64,000 nucleotides of DNA from Chelydra serpentina (taxonomy: Eukaryota; Chordata; Testudines; Chelydridae), in the NCBI GenBank assembly GCA_037349315.1, contig JBAIAC010000033.1, positions 25,500,001 to 25,564,000 on the forward strand. Reading direction: 5' to 3'. Below, one piece after another: positions 44,448-57,920 of this stretch. The position numbers were made by a program, and so were the translations under genes. The notes under the pieces are model-generated. The model did not search any database, was not told where the DNA came from, and was given only the letters and a program-made list of their open reading frames with translations. The first letter of the stretch is position 1. Every line of letters begins with the position of its first letter.

Positions 44448-44552
44448 GTCTACACTGCTATTTTTAGCTCTGTAGGAGGAGCCCTGTGAGCCTGAGTCAG
44501 TTAACCCAGGCTCTGGGACTCGCTGCCAACGGGTTTATTTTGCAGTGTAGAC
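44448..44552. mobile_element. short MITE-like element, perfect 11-bp ends
   Basis: GTCTACACTGC at 44448-44458 is the exact complement of GCAGTGTAGAC at 44542-44552. The interior contains TTTTTAGCTCTGTAGG and CAGTTAACCCAGGCTCTGGG. Non-coding. Confidence 0.65.
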
Positions 44553-46719
44553 GCTATGTCAGTTGCATGCACAGTTGCAATAAGTGGGCCTGCAAATAGC
44601 TTGTTAGAAGCATAATGTCACTGTCATACAACTATGGTGACTGCCTGCCTACAGAGTTAAAATGTTAAATAACAAAAAGTCCATTTTTAAAACAGGTCAA
44701 ATGTTGACAGAAAAACTTTTGTTTGAAAAATCATGAGCTCTGTTAAATCCTGTCTGAGAACCAGAATGTGAGAAACTGACCAGTCTAGTTTCAAGGTTCA
44801 AGATGAATGATTTGCAAAATGAAAACAAAGAGCATAAGCCAAGGGTGCAAAATACCTTAGATTATAAAGGTTCTTTCCGTTTGAATCCTTTGTGTGAGTT
44901 ACACAAGGGAAGAGATCTATTTTTGTTTAATACCTGATTTTTTTTCTTGACAGAAAATTAAACCGCAGTAGGGAGGCCTGAACATTAATGTTGTATTATA
45001 ACAGCTAATTCCCTCGCTGGCTTCAGAGTCTCATAAATTGGATACTTTGGGGAGGGAACACCATGGCTCCAGGGGCTCTGGTTACCAGTGGATGGGTAAG
45101 ACTACTCTGCATCCAGGCCTCTCATCTCCATGGAGAACGCACTGGTGTCAGCATTAAGTGATGTGGCTTAAAGATAGTCTTGTCAGTATAATTGATCTTG
45201 AGTCATTGCCTTTCCTGCCAGGATTGTCTGTCTCCTTACCCATAATCCCCATCACTTTGATGACCCATCAGGAATATGGGACTTGGCCCAGCTTTGCCTT
45301 CATCCAATAACATTATGAAATTGATACTGACACTTCCATTGGCACTCATTTCTGTAAGAGATTGGAGCCAGAGGACAAGTGGTTTACTTTCATGGCAGTT
45401 AAGCTTTCCAAGTAGATCAAGGCGGAGACAGCCCAAGATTGATCTCATTGTGGCCAGGTTATGGGGGAGGAAATGTGGTGAGAGGGTGGTGGGGTGGATA
45501 TATTGGCAGCTCACAGCAACCATAGGGAGGGAGGCTGATTGTCGAATCATGGCAAAGCTGGAAAATGGGAAGCACGCACAAACCTTCTACTTAGTGTCTG
45601 TGATAGCAGTGTCCACTGGTGGCCAGATGCCTGGAGGGCAGATACAAGCGCTCTGACCACTGAGAACTGGTAGAGGTTTTTCTGGTTGATTGCTATGATT
45701 ATTTATTAAGCACCCACGGTGCACTCATCTCAGGTCAGCACTGTATAGTAGGTCAGGTGCAGGCACGTGCTTGTGAGGCCATGCTGGTGGTCTGATCCAA
45801 TGGCAAATGTAATGTTACTGAGGCCTGGCTCGACTACAACTGTAACCAAGTCAGGGGGTCTCAGTTAGATCATGGTGAAAAGGTGCAGGGTAGGCAGGAC
45901 TTAACCATGGCTCAGCATTGCAAGCATGTTAAAACCCTGGGCTGTCCAAAGCTTTACCCCAGTTACGCAGAGACAGGTAGATCCCATCTAAACGGTATCT
46001 TTTAACCGTGTTGTAACAGTGTCCCTTGTCCTGGGAGGGGTCGGCCTGCGAGTATGGGGTGGCCTCTACACCTTGGGGCCCAGCTAGTAGTGATGTGCAG
46101 CTCAGCCTGTGTTTGTGGAAACCGTGTGCCTGCCAAGCAGCTCCTGCTCCAGCTCCGCTCTTTGTATGCGTGTGCTCAGGAGGAAGGGCTTGGTTAAAGT
46201 GTTTATCAGTTTGTCACAGTCTCGGTCTGCCATGGCTGGGGGCCAGGAAAGTGGATAAAAGCCTTGGGCCAGTGATAAATAGAAATTGAAAAAAGGAAAT
46301 GTGTGTGTTCAGCCCTGAGCCGTCAGCTCTGTTTCCGAGGAGATTGCTCCCTTGTGGTTTGGGCATTTGGACAGACTCGCTTGTCTTGGCATTGAGTGCC
46401 CACGAGGTACCTTCTGGTTCAAATGACTTGTAAGCATGTGAAACGCCAAGGGCCAATGGGTAAAGAAACATGTCACAATGCTGAGTGTGTTTTGGTTGGG
46501 GGAGGAGGGTTCTTCCCTCCTTTTTACATGTGGGTGACTGTGCGTGAGCACACGTGTGCAAGTGAGCATGTCTGTGTGGGAGTGCCACATGCATGTAAAC
46601 CGATATAGGCAGGTCCTTGGGTGAGTTCAAGTGACCATATATTAACATGCATGTGTCTAAGCAAGCAAATATGGACTTTGGTCGGTCTGAGTGAGGAAGG
46701 ATCCCTTTGTGGCAGGTGT
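44553..46719. other. no gene recognised
   Basis: Overlapping frames up to 144 codons without domains. The part 45,825-46,020 may hold a degraded MITE (GGCCTGGCTCGACTACA), but no second terminus was found. Confidence 0.4.
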
Positions 46720-46862
46720 CAACATGATCTAGTGGTTAGTGGAGTCAGGGAATCTGGGCTTTATTGCTGGTTCTGTGATGAATTTACTGGATTACGTTGC
46801 TGGATAGTCTCTTTGTGCCTCAATTTCCCTACTGGTAAAATGAAGATTGTGACACTTTGCTC
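46720..46862 (+). mobile_element. MIR SINE fragment
   Basis: TGATCTAGTGGTTAGTGGAG, then TTGCTGGTTCTGTGATGAAT, then CTTTGTGCCTCAATTTCCCT and GGTAAAATGAAGATTG follow MIR order. Confidence 0.75.
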
Positions 46863-48133
46863 CTTTTGCTTACTGTTTATGGTGTGTGAGTGTGTATATG
46901 TGTGAGCAGCACCTGTGCAAATGTGAATGTTCATATGAGTAGTTGAACGTGTACTCCTGCACGTGTGTGCAAACTGTAGCAAGTACTGCAGTATATAAAA
47001 CACACCTTATGAGCAGAAGAGATTAGAAAGCTGATATGGTGTTATTCCGATTGATTTTGCTGTTGTATTTATACCTGAAGGTAAAGAGCAGACATACTGG
47101 AAATCAATTGGCCCTGTGCTCTCTCCCCACTCCCTCTGCAGTGCCGTTTGAATGAAATGCTTATATCATTTTTACGGTGTGTCTATGATAGGGATGAGTG
47201 AGCCAAGAGATTAATAGGCACTGCTGAGGCCTTTACCCAGCAACTGCCCATCTCTTGTGTTGTAAAGTACACACGGTTCTGGAGGTTCAAGGTGCCCTCG
47301 AGGTGAAAGTTTTGGGACTTTGGCTCAAATGGGAGGCAAATTTTCAGCTATGAAAAGATGATGTAAAGGGGCAGCATGCTGAGAGTTCAGGGGAGCTGGG
47401 AGTGCGCTGAGTGTATGGGATTGGAGGCTAAGGGTGATTAATGGGAGATGCTGAACAGTTAGGGATTCGTGGCTGGTACTGGACATGGTGGTGGGAAACA
47501 GGGGGTTCTGTTGTCCAACTTAAAGCATGACCATAAAGTGATGGCAGATTGCGGCCCTTGGTGACAGAACAGGAAGGATTCTTCCTGTGGTAAAGAATCC
47601 CAGCTACACCCACCTTTGCCATGACTTCAGTCTTTGTTGGGCTCCCCTGATCCATCCAACCCAAAATTGACCAGTCCTTGCTTTTCTGTAGCGACTTGCA
47701 AAATCCAGGTGCCACGCTGAGTGTGGTATAGCAGCTGTTCCGCACTAAGCAGTAGTCTCAGAAACTGCAGTACTGGCAGAGGAAGACTCGGTCATTCTAT
47801 CCTCTGTCTCCTCCGGGGAAGTGCCTTGGGATGTTTCGTTTCCACATGGATCGCCAACCAGAATCGTGCAGGCGGGACCTTGGTTTGATGCCTCATTCCA
47901 AATATGGCGCCCCTAAGCACAGTGACCCTCCCCCTTCTTACTGCATGACTGCAGTGAGTCTGGATCTTGGTGTGAGATCTGAACCCCAGAAGCTTTTGGC
48001 CCAGAGGCAGATGGGCTCCCACTTGAGCCAATATGACAAATGAATAGCAAAGGGACTTGCGTCCTGCTCAGGCCGTGTCTACAGAAATGCTATTGGTGCC
48101 TGCGGCCGTGGTGACTTTGCAAGAAGCAGTGCC
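46863..48133. other. no gene recognised
   Basis: GT-rich text lies near 46,885. A fragment CAGGCCGTGTCTACA at about 48,069 resembles a MITE terminus but has no partner. Otherwise unique. Confidence 0.45.
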
Positions 48134-48322
48134 ATAGAATCATAGAATATAGAATATCAGGGTTGGAAGGGACCTTAGGAGGTCATCTAGTCCAACCCCC
48201 TGCTCAAAGCAGGACCAATCCCCAATTTTTGCCCCAGATCCCCAAATGGCCCCCTCAAGGATTGAACTCACAACCCTGGGTTTAGCAGGCCAATGCTCAA
48301 ACCACTGAGCTATCCCTCCCCC
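48134..48322 (-). mobile_element. tRNA-derived turtle SINE with CR1-type tail
   Basis: Read on the minus strand, a GGGGGGAGGGATAGCTCAGT head with A box and GTTGTGAGTTCAATCC B box is followed by a short middle. The tail is almost identical to the CR1 3' end (GGTTGGACTAGATGACCTCC, then CAACCCTGATATTCTATATT and ATTCTATG repeats). The head is the same as in the SINEs at 2327 and 8928, but the tail is not. Sharing a LINE 3' end is the known way such SINEs borrow the LINE enzyme. Confidence 0.95.
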
Positions 48323-49184
48323 CATGCCTTGGGCCTCTGAAATGTCTCCTGATTTGCCTACCCTTGTCCCCCTGTGGCATCTGTCCACTCCATGGGCACT
48401 TCGGGCTAGGCGCACAGCATGCCGTTTGCAGTGGGATTTTGTTACAGCGATAGATAGCTGTATCCTTGCGACAGGGGCCGTTTCTCACTGCATTTCAGAA
48501 GCGTACGTCGGTGACATGCGGGTGTGACTCTGCAACCCAAAATACCACAGAGCATCCCATGTGCCTCGCTGGAAGGTTCCATATCTTATATATGCCAGCG
48601 TCCTCCGCACGTAAAGAGGTGTGAAAGGAGCACAGGGGCTGACTTTCAGAAGGTGCTGAGCACTGGCAAGTCAGTAGAAGCCGGGGGTACTCGATACCTC
48701 TGAGCATCAAGCCCAAAGAGCACGCTGAATAATTAAAGTGAGATTACAGCGAGCGATTCTATAGATTTGGCCCTTCCTTGCTTCCCCACTTCACTCTTTG
48801 TGCCTTCAAAGCATATCTGCTCCTTTTGCTGACAGAACTGCATTTCTGCTCCCATTAATGCTGCGAAAGCCGATATCGCTGGCGTGGATGCTAGCGTACC
48901 AAGATGGGATCCCAGGAGCATTCTTGCTAGTGATTGATGCGTAAGCCAGAAAGACTCCACCTGGATTTTCAAATCCCGGGATGAGTGTGCAGCTCTGGCA
49001 GTTAGAAAAATCAGCTTTTGGAATGTGAACAGAGCAAACTTGATGAGGGAATCATGAAGAGCAACTAAAGGTGGTATAAGAGTAGTGTTAGCTAGTGCCC
49101 TGTTCCATTCCAGCACAGATATGGTAACTAAATACGGCCATCCTCCCTGCATTTACCATCAGATAAAATATGCTTTGCTTCCTC
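48323..49184. other. no gene recognised
   Basis: Unique sequence. CTGACTTTCAGAAGGTGCTG near 48,640 may be a degraded palindromic element. Confidence 0.45.
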
Positions 49185-51576
49185 TCATAGAATATAGAAT
49201 ATCAGGGTTGGAAGGGACCTCAGGAGGTCATCTAGTCCAACCCCCTGCTCAAAGCAGGACCAATCCCCAACGAAATCATCCCAGCCAGGGCTTTGTCAAG
49301 CCTGACCTTAAAAACCTCTAAGGAAGGAGATTCCACCACCTTCCTAAGTAACCCATTCCAGTGCTTCACCACAAAAAGTTTTTTCTTAATATCCAACCTA
49401 AACCTCCCCCCACTGCAACTTGAGAGTTCTGTCATCTGATACCACTGAGAACAGTCTAGATCCTTCCTCTTTGGAACCACCTTTCAAGTAGTTGAAAGCA
49501 GCTATCAAATCCCCCCTCATTCTTCTCTTACTGCAGACTAAATAATCCCAGTCCCCTCAGCCTCGCCTCATAAGTCATATGCTCCAGCCCCCTAATCATT
49601 TTTGTTGCCCTCCGCTGGACTCTTTCCAATTTTTCCACATCCTTCTTGTAGTGTGGGGCCCAAAACTGGACACAGTACTCCAAATGAGGCCTCACCAGTG
49701 TCGAATAGAGGGGAATGATCATGTCCCTCGATCTGCTGGCAATGCTCCTACTTATATAGCCCAAAATGCCGTTAGCCTTCTTGGCAACAAGGGCACACTG
49801 TTGACTCATATTCAGCTTTTCGTCCACTGTAACCCCTAGGTCCTTTTCTGCAGAACTACTGCCTAGCCACTCGGTCCCTAGTCTGTAGCAGTGCATGGGA
49901 TTCTTCTGTCCTAAGTGCAGGACTCTGCACTTGTCCTTGTTGAACCTCATCATATTTCTTTTGGCCCAATCCTCTAATTTGTCTAGGTCCCTCTGTATCC
50001 TATCTCTACCCTCCAGCATATCTACCACTTCTCCCAGTTTAGTGTCATCTGCAAACTTGCTGAAGGTGAAGTCCACGCCATCCTCCAGATCATTAATGAA
50101 GACTTTGAACAAAACCGGCCCCAGGACCGACCCTTGGGGCACTCCGCTTGATACCGGCTGCCAACTAGATATGGAGCCATTGATCACTACCCGTTGAGCC
50201 CAATGATCTAGCCAGCTTTCTATCCACCTTATAGTCCATTCATCCAGCCCATACTTCTTTAACTTGCTGCCAAGAATACTGTGGGAGAGCATATCAAAAG
50301 CTTTGCTAAAGTCAAGGAATAACACGTCCACTGCTTTCCCCTCATCCACAGAGCCAGTTATCTCGTCATAGAAGGCAATTAGGTTAGTCAGGCATGACTT
50401 GCCCTTGGTGAATCCATGCTGACTGTTTTTGATCACTTTCCTCTCCTCTAAGTGCTTCAAAATTGATTCCTTGAGGACCTGCTCCATGATTTTTCCAGGG
50501 ACTGAAGTGAGACTGACTGGCCTGTAGTTCTCCGGATCCTCCTCCTCCCCTTTTTAAAAGATGGGCACTACATTAGCCTTTTTCCAGTCATCCGGGACCT
50601 CCCCCGATCGCCATCAGTTTTCAAAGATAATGGCCAATGGCTCTGCAATCACATCCGCCAACTCCTTTAGCACCCTCAGATGCAGTGCATCCGGCCCCAT
50701 GGACTTGTGCTTGTCCAGCTTTTCTAAATAGTCCTGAACCACTTCTTTCTCCACAGAGGGCTGGTCATCTCCTCCCCATACTGTGCTACCCAGTGCAGTA
50801 GTCTGGGAGCTGAACTTGTTCGTGAAGACAGAGGTAAAAAAAGCATTGAGTATATTAGCTTTTTCCACATCCTCTGTCACTAGGTTGCCTCCCCCATTCA
50901 GTAAGGGGCCCACACTTTCCTTGACTTTCTTCTTGTTGCTAACATACCTGAAGAAACCCTTCTTGTTACTCTTAACATCCCTTGCTACCTGCAACTCCAA
51001 GTGTGATTTGGCCTTCCAGATTTCACTCCTGCATGCTTGAGCAATATTTTTATACTCCTCCCTGGTCATTTGTCCAATCTTCCACTTCTTGTAAGCTTCT
51101 TTTTTGTGTTTAAGATCAGCAAGGATTTCACTGTTAAGCCAAGCTGGTTGCCTGCCATATTTACTACATTTCTTTCTACTCATCGGGATGGTTTGTTCCT
51201 GCAACCTCAATAAGGATTCTTTAAAATACTGCTGGCTCTCCTGGACTCCTTTCCCCGTCATGTTATTCTCCCAGGGGATTCTGTCCATCAGTTCCCTGAG
51301 GGAGTCAAAGTCTGCTTTTCTGAAGTCCAGGGTCCATATTCTGCTGCTCTCCTTTCTTCCCTGTGTCAGGATCCTGAACTTGACCATCTCATGGTCACTG
51401 CCTCCCAGGTTTCCATCCACTTTTGCTTCCCCTACTCATTCTTCCCTGTCTGTGAGCAGCAGGTCAAGAAGAGCTCTGCCCCTACTTGGTTCCTCCAGCA
51501 CGTGCACCAGGAAATTGTCCCCTACACTTTCCAAAACTTCCTGGATTGTCCGTGCACCGCTGTATTGCTCTCCCAG
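49185..51576 (-). mobile_element. CR1 LINE, 5'-truncated and inactivated
   Basis: About 2.4 kb of the same young CR1 family as 20.8-24.7 kb, on the minus strand. It starts at the ATTCTATG-type 3' end and stops inside the endonuclease region at about 51,576, where similarity to the other copy ends abruptly. ORF1 and the first part of the endonuclease are absent. Confidence 0.95.
49232..51500 (-). pseudogene. CR1 ORF2 remnant with several stops and a frameshift
   Basis: Partial endonuclease (G-G-S-D-H near 51,400) and nearly complete reverse transcriptase: [20 protein letters not shown] and F-A-D-D-T-K-L are all present. Compared with the other copy there are in-frame nonsense codons just before 51,420, at 50,614-50,616, near 50,555, and at the L-F-S-L-Q site near 49,530. 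A frame change follows in the last 90 codons. At the codon where the copy at 23,525 has TAG, this copy encodes tyrosine. Confidence 0.9.
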
Positions 51577-54244
51577 CTCTCCTGAGGTATTAGGAAGTGT
51601 TGCTGTGCATTATTAAATAGCTGCCATGTTTCACCCCAGAGGTGGCTGCATTTCATTGGTAGGCAGGAGAAACGGTTCCCGTATATCCTTTATCTGCTTC
51701 ATGGGAGACGGTTTAGGCTTAGTTAATACTTAAAATATTTGAGATGCTCAGGTGTAAGGATAAAGTATTCCTATGAGTAACCCCACAGTGTCACGTTTAG
51801 TCACTTTTCCGACTATTTGCTTCTTCCTGCGTTGGAAGCACTTGGTACAGCTGGCCCTCTGGCTTTGGGCATAGTTGTAAAATATCCTCCTCTCCATTCT
51901 TTCCACTGGAGCCTGGGACACAGAATTGCATTTTCACATGGTCTGGCTTGTTGGATGCCTCCCCTTGAAATTTTCAGATTGTCTTGTGATTTTTATTGTC
52001 TACGTTCCTCTGCTGGATTTATGTATTCGTGCTGTCCTATGCATTGACTCATGTTTGATCTTAATACTTCCATTCTCAGTGTGCGAGTGCATTCAGGAGT
52101 CACATCAAAACGCCACAAATAAAGCTGAGAAGGAAAACATTACCAAGGGGGAGCTCTCCAGAGCGGGAGCGATTGGGTAATCCCACATCTCTTACAAGAG
52201 AGAATTTTTGAAGGGTGATGGAAGTTGAACCAGTGCTTTATGGTTTGGGGAGACCTTATGGATTACTGTATATGAAGCAAGCAGAAGTGTGAGTGTCCCA
52301 GAAGTAGATTTACTCTGTGATGTGCCTTGATTCCTAAGCATGGTGATGGGATAGAGAATTACTGTCCAGCATTCCATTTGTTCTGGGGGCCAATTGTAGC
52401 TACCACTATGGATTATTTTTACATGTGTCAGAAGGCATATGGGGAAGGAAAGATGGGGGCAGTCTCTGTACTGCCCTTGGAAGGTGAAATGCAGCAATCT
52501 TCTCTTTTTTCCTCTACCCCCGGATGGAATAGGAGCAGCTCATTCAGGGCACTTGCAACTGAATTCAGTGGCAGGTTTGTGACTCCCCGGCTTCCATTCT
52601 CACCAGTTTGGGTCTGCATCAGTGTAACTGCTGCAGTTAGTTCGGTCTCTGGCTGGTCCTTGTGCTTCTGGCTCCGTCCCCTATGTGCTCTTGGTTCTGC
52701 CTCGGGCCTGCCTGTGGAGTGTATCGTTTAATGAGAACTGTGATTATGGCTCTCCAGAAAGGTGCTAATCTGGTTTCAAATCTTAGTGTGGCCAAGGGCA
52801 GATTAGCTATCGGTCGGTCGATGCAGCTCTAATGCTTATGGACCAATTGCTGTGAATTTGGTGAAGAAGGAGAGGGATGGCGCTCGGCTGATGGTAACTG
52901 AAAAGCTGTTTCTAAGATAGGGGGTAGCCTAGTAATAGGCATGACGTTGGGAGTGGCCCGAGCAGGCAGTGCGAAGACAGCAGGGAGCGGGAGAGCGGAA
53001 CGGAGTTGTGGGGACATTGGGGAGTGAGGGAAGCCGTGTTTGAACGTGATGTAGATGGTGAGGGCGAGCCAAGGGCGGGAGACTGTAGTCAGCAGAGTGA
53101 AAGCATTTTGCATGGATTGGAGGGAGGTATGCAGCCCCTTCTGCCTCTTGGTAGGGCCACTGCTCAGGGAAGCACATCCTACAGGATAGGAGCTCCCGCA
53201 GTCTGCCATGGTGGATATCAAGCTAGAAAGAAGAGGCAGCTGCACTGGGATATTCTGGAGACAAAAAGGGTGGGATAACGCCCTTCACAGCAGGGAAAGG
53301 GGAACAGGGCGGGCCGGCCTCCAGTCAGGTCCCTGCCTTGAAAGCAGCAAGCGCTAACCTGGCCCTGTGCCAGTATCTGCCAATAAAAATTAAGAAATTG
53401 ATTTCCTTTTGTTTGCCTGACAGAACAAGGCTCTTTATGAGACAGTAAATGCAATCCATCTCTGAGCATGGCCAGAGTTTTAATTGTGTTTGTTGTGCTT
53501 TCACTTATTCTGTTTTATGAGTTTCAGTTGCCATTCCTGCTGGTGCAGAGTTCACCCCTGGGGGATGAGTCAGTGTTTGATTTCAGCTCTAGCTAAAGGT
53601 TGGGATTTTTTAAACACCTTGGTGCTTTTGTTGTTGTTGGGTTGTTTTTTTTTAATGTAAAGGTTGGAGCTGTTTTTGTATCTGCTGTTTATAAATAAAT
53701 ATATGTCTCCTGGTTTGAAGCAGGGCTGGAGGATTCTGTTTGAGAGCCATCCTCCTGCCAACTGATGATATGGCCCTTTGATGTATTGAATTTAAGATTA
53801 AGATCACTGACGCATGGAAGCACCAATCGAGGTTTGAGGTCAGGCCAGAAGGCCAGTGGGATTTTAAATGGTGGATTTTTTTAAAATGAGGGCTTTTACA
53901 GCACTTGCTGTAGCTTGCTTTTTGGCCCAGTTTACTGGGAAGAGGAGGGGAGGGGTTTTTTAGTTATGGATCATACACAGTTCTTAATGAGATGGTTTCA
54001 TTGTGTGGTTCTTTATATTATACAGTGGAGTTTGGATGGCCCATTTAGCTCTTGTAGTGATCGATTAAAAATCAGTTCCCAAAAGGCAGTTCCTGTTGGT
54101 GGTGGTGTGGTTGGCCCATTGTTCTGAATATACTATTTCTTAGGCGTCTGGCCTGCTTTGGGACCACTGCTGTGGGGTTTGTAGTGTTGCTGGGACAGAC
54201 CCTTTCTAGAACAGTGTTAGGGAATTGTGTTGCTTATAGGCTGA
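51577..54244. other. no gene recognised
   Basis: Frames up to 138 codons without domains. The segment 53,370-53,480 could be conserved non-coding DNA, judged by eye only. Confidence 0.45.
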
Positions 54245-54338
54245 GATTTCCAAAGTCACCTAAAGGATCTGGATGTCCACTTCCCATTGCAAGGAATGAG
54301 AAATGCACATCCATATCCTCTAGGTGGCTTTGAAAATC
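54245..54338. repeat. 94-bp palindromic MITE-like hairpin
   Basis: 35-bp arms at 54245-54279 and 54304-54338 match as inverted complements at about 30 positions (left starts GATTTCCAAAGTCACCTA, right ends AGGTGGCTTTGAAAATC), around a 24-base loop. Confidence 0.75.
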
Positions 54339-57300
54339 CCTTCCATTCACTACGGGGAGATTTAAGGAGCATCAGACTGGAAGGTAGGTACTTTGTCTTT
54401 CTTTGATCTTTTCAGAGATAGGAAAGAACTTGACTCCTCTCTGAGGGCCGTTCTGCTGCAGTAAAGAATGTCATGGCTTGGGAGAGCACTGAGCATCATC
54501 ATTTACAACCTGCCTGACCTGCCTTCTAGATGCCGGGTAGAGGTTACTGTCTTAGCATGATGGACTTTTTGCTTCTGTGCACATGTCTGCTTTGGAGAAT
54601 TCATTATGTTATGGATGTGCGTGGAGTGACCATTATCTTCTCTTCTCTAATCTCTGGCTATTTATAAGGTATTCTATAATGCCTATGCCTGCATCTTATC
54701 AGAAAATATAGTACCTTACTGTGCTAAGTAATTGACCATTAGTATATGATCACGTGGACAGGGGATCTCCTAGGTATTTAGTTTTACTTTATTTTTTCAT
54801 AACAAATTGCCTGTATAATCCTGTAAATTTACTAGGTGCTTTACAGACCTAGAGTAAGGGGTGTATCCTGCTCCATAGAGCTTCAGACAACCTGGAACCA
54901 GACCAGTTCAGCCACAGGAGACCGTGCTGGAGAGAAGATGGTAGAAAGTCCCCAGAGACAGTGGGTTTCAGGAAGATAAGAAGAACGGGAGAAAATGTGC
55001 TTGGCAGATGAAAAGAGGGAGGATTTTGGAGCAGCGGAATCAGGTTAAAGTCAAATCCAAAAGGGGGAGAAAAAGAAAAATGGGCATAATGCTGGGAAAG
55101 AACTGGAAGGCATATAGCACGGGAGGGAGGCAGCAGGAGATAAGAGAGAAGGGAGGTAGATGGGCATGCAAATGGGCCTAGCTCATGGTGGTGTGTGTGG
55201 GGGGAAGGCAGAAAGAGTCAGAAAGGGGAGCGACACCTTTCTCTGTAGTGACTCTAATGGCTGATGTTGGGGCATCTCTGACAAGGCTCTCCACCAATCT
55301 TCCTTGGATGAGGACAGGTACAGTACTTTCAGCTGAGGTGACCAAGTAAGAGAGTCAAAAAAAGGAGCATGGAGTTGAATCAGCTGCTTGAGTCATGGAG
55401 GAGCCCCCAGGGAACTGTAGTTGCTGTCGTGCAGCAGGTATGAATGACTATGACTGTTAACCTGACTTTAGCCGCATACCAGATCCAACCTCTGCCCCTA
55501 ATCCCACCTTTGGTCTCCGAGATTTCAGTATGATAAAATCCGAGAGAACACAGAAGATGCACACAAAATCCTTCAATAGGGGCCATGCTATACGATAATT
55601 AATATCCATAATACAGACCTATTTATCCACAGATAGACATCTGCTAGATCATATTATAGTTTTGAGTTCATTGGAGACTCGGATTCACTTCAGTCCTGTT
55701 CCAAGATCTCCCGTGGGTATATCAGGAATTACCACGGGTTGTCCTGGACCATTATCCTGCATTTGATGGTACAAAATTATGTTCATCCGGGCATCCACCT
55801 GCCTATTCATCTGTCTGTACAGGTGGATAGATCCATAGACACTTAAATCCTGAAGTTCATTTTTATTCAGTTTTTCTCAGTCCTTACTCAGAAAATCTCT
55901 CACTGAAATCAGTAGACATTTGCCCAAGTAAAGATTTGGTCTTTCATCAGTATCATCCATTGTAAGTTCAGTGTCCGTACCTGGTTAGCAGTTACAGTTT
56001 GTACAGTATATTCGAGAGAGTGTTTAAAAGTTACATTATTGATACATGGTTTACTTCTATGAGATATTGATGATTGTATATATCATGAGTGACAGAGCAA
56101 ATCAAACCCGCAGGTACAATATGAAAGGCTATCAATATCTAGTTGGAACCAATTATGTCTCCAGGGTCTGTCCAGTATGTCTGCATTGCGTCTCTGATGC
56201 CATCTCACCCTCAGTTTGTGTCAAAGAGGCAGTATGATTAATTCTGTGCTGGAGAGACCTGGATCTCAAGCCACAGTGACCTGTGCTCCCCAGATGGGAG
56301 GCAACGGGAGTGAAACAAAACGCAAGAACTGCCACCATTGATGGGCACAGGGTGGCGTATGGGGTAGGCAGAGATCTAAGAGAGGAGCAGACAGCTGGAG
56401 ATTTAGGAGAAATGTAAAATAACAAAGATAAATAATTAAATGATAAGAGAATGAGGAGAAGGCTTGGAGGGCACTAAACATTAATTTGTAAACGTTGTAC
56501 ATACTTAATCCGATAATATCTGGTTCCTGGGTTTATTGGGGAGGAAGTAGCTGGACGCTAGCCAATAGCTAAGTATCTTGGTCTCCAGCTCTGGCCCTGG
56601 CCAGGGTCAGAAGTGCCTCCAAAAGGTAAGAGCAACTGTATTCTGAGCTCCGTTGGTGCATTCCCTTACACTGGACTCCCTGGGGCTTGAGAAGGGGAAG
56701 CGTTGCAGGCTCATTCTCGGCAAGAGGTGGAAGTGTGCTCCGACAGACTCTGCAATATATTATCCATGTGGTTGTAACCATCAGGTGGTTCCATCCCTGG
56801 CAGTTCTTGTTTTGTCAGTGACTAGCAGTAGTTGTAAGTGTTTGGGGATGGGGATGGACCAACAGAGCTGGCTGGTGCTGAAGCTGTTGGGACCTGGTAG
56901 CTTCCACAAATGTACCAGTGTCTGCTGGAGCTGGGTGAATTTCACTGAGATGAGATAAAGCAAGGTCTTTTGGTGGTTTTATTTCAGTGTAAGCCAAGCA
57001 GTGTGTCTTGTATACTGTATATGTAATGATCAGGACAATATTCTTGACTTTCCATTGCACCTTTCATCAAAATGGATCCCAAGGTACTGTGCACGTTACT
57101 AACGGATCAGACAAACTGCTAGCACATAGGGAGCACTTTGTCCATTCTGAATCAGGGCCACCTCCGGGACAAAATGCTGCAACCTTGTACTGCCCCAGTT
57201 CTCTAGTGTCATTTGGGAAAATCTGTTTCTTTGTGTATGTTCTGTCTTTAAAAAAAAAAAAAATTAAAGATCACAAATTCAAATCCTGGCCTGGAATAGT

Positions 57301-57632
57301 TTTAATTAACAGTTATTAGAAGGAATTAACAAACCTCTTTACCACCGTGATGGAAGTGGTTGTGAACCAGTGACCTTAGAAGCAAAAGGCCCTGTATATC
57401 CTGAACCAGCCAGCGCCCTGGTACAGTAGACCTGTCTTCTCTTTAGTTTTAGCGTGTAGTGTCTTCTCTTACTGACTCTGAGGGCCTGATTTGACAGACG
57501 TGCCGAGAACTCTCAGCTCCCATTAACTGCAATTGGAGTGGTGACAGTTCAGCCTTTCTGAAAACTAAGCCCAACATTTGTAGTAATGCCTTTGAAACCC
57601 ATCCTATTTGGGAGCCATCTGAAGTGTCCTCT
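54339..57632. other. no gene recognised; poly-A tract near 57250
   Basis: Unique sequence with scattered old-repeat wording (for example ATTGCACCTTTCATCAAAAT near 57,054 and a degraded palindrome at 57,483-57,573). No coding region was recognised. Confidence 0.45.
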
Positions 57633-57635
57633 AAG

Positions 57636-57920
57636 GCCAGGTCTGCACTTGAAAGGTTTTGCCGACAAAGCTCTTTCGACTAGGGGTGGGATATTTATTC
57701 ACGACATAGCTTTGTTGGGAAAAGCCCTAGTGTAGGCACAGCTATACTGGCAAAAAAAAAGTGGTCTTGCCGAGATAGCTTATTCCAGTTTAATGAGTGA
57801 AATAAGCTGTCCTGGCAAAAGCACTTTGCTGGTATAACTGCATTGACACTCGCAGGGTTTTGCCGATATAGCTAACCCAATATAGACATCATTGCAAACC
57901 TTTTAAGTGTAGACCAGACG
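57636..57920. mobile_element. Harbinger-like MITE flanked by TAA
   Basis: The termini GGCCAGGTCTGCACTTGAAA and, inverted, CGTCTGGTCTACACTTAAAA match over roughly 27 bp with mismatches. TAA flanks both sides (57633-57635 and 57921-57923). The interior holds GCTATACTGGCAAAA and TGCTGGTATAACTGCATTG. Non-coding. Confidence 0.75.
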
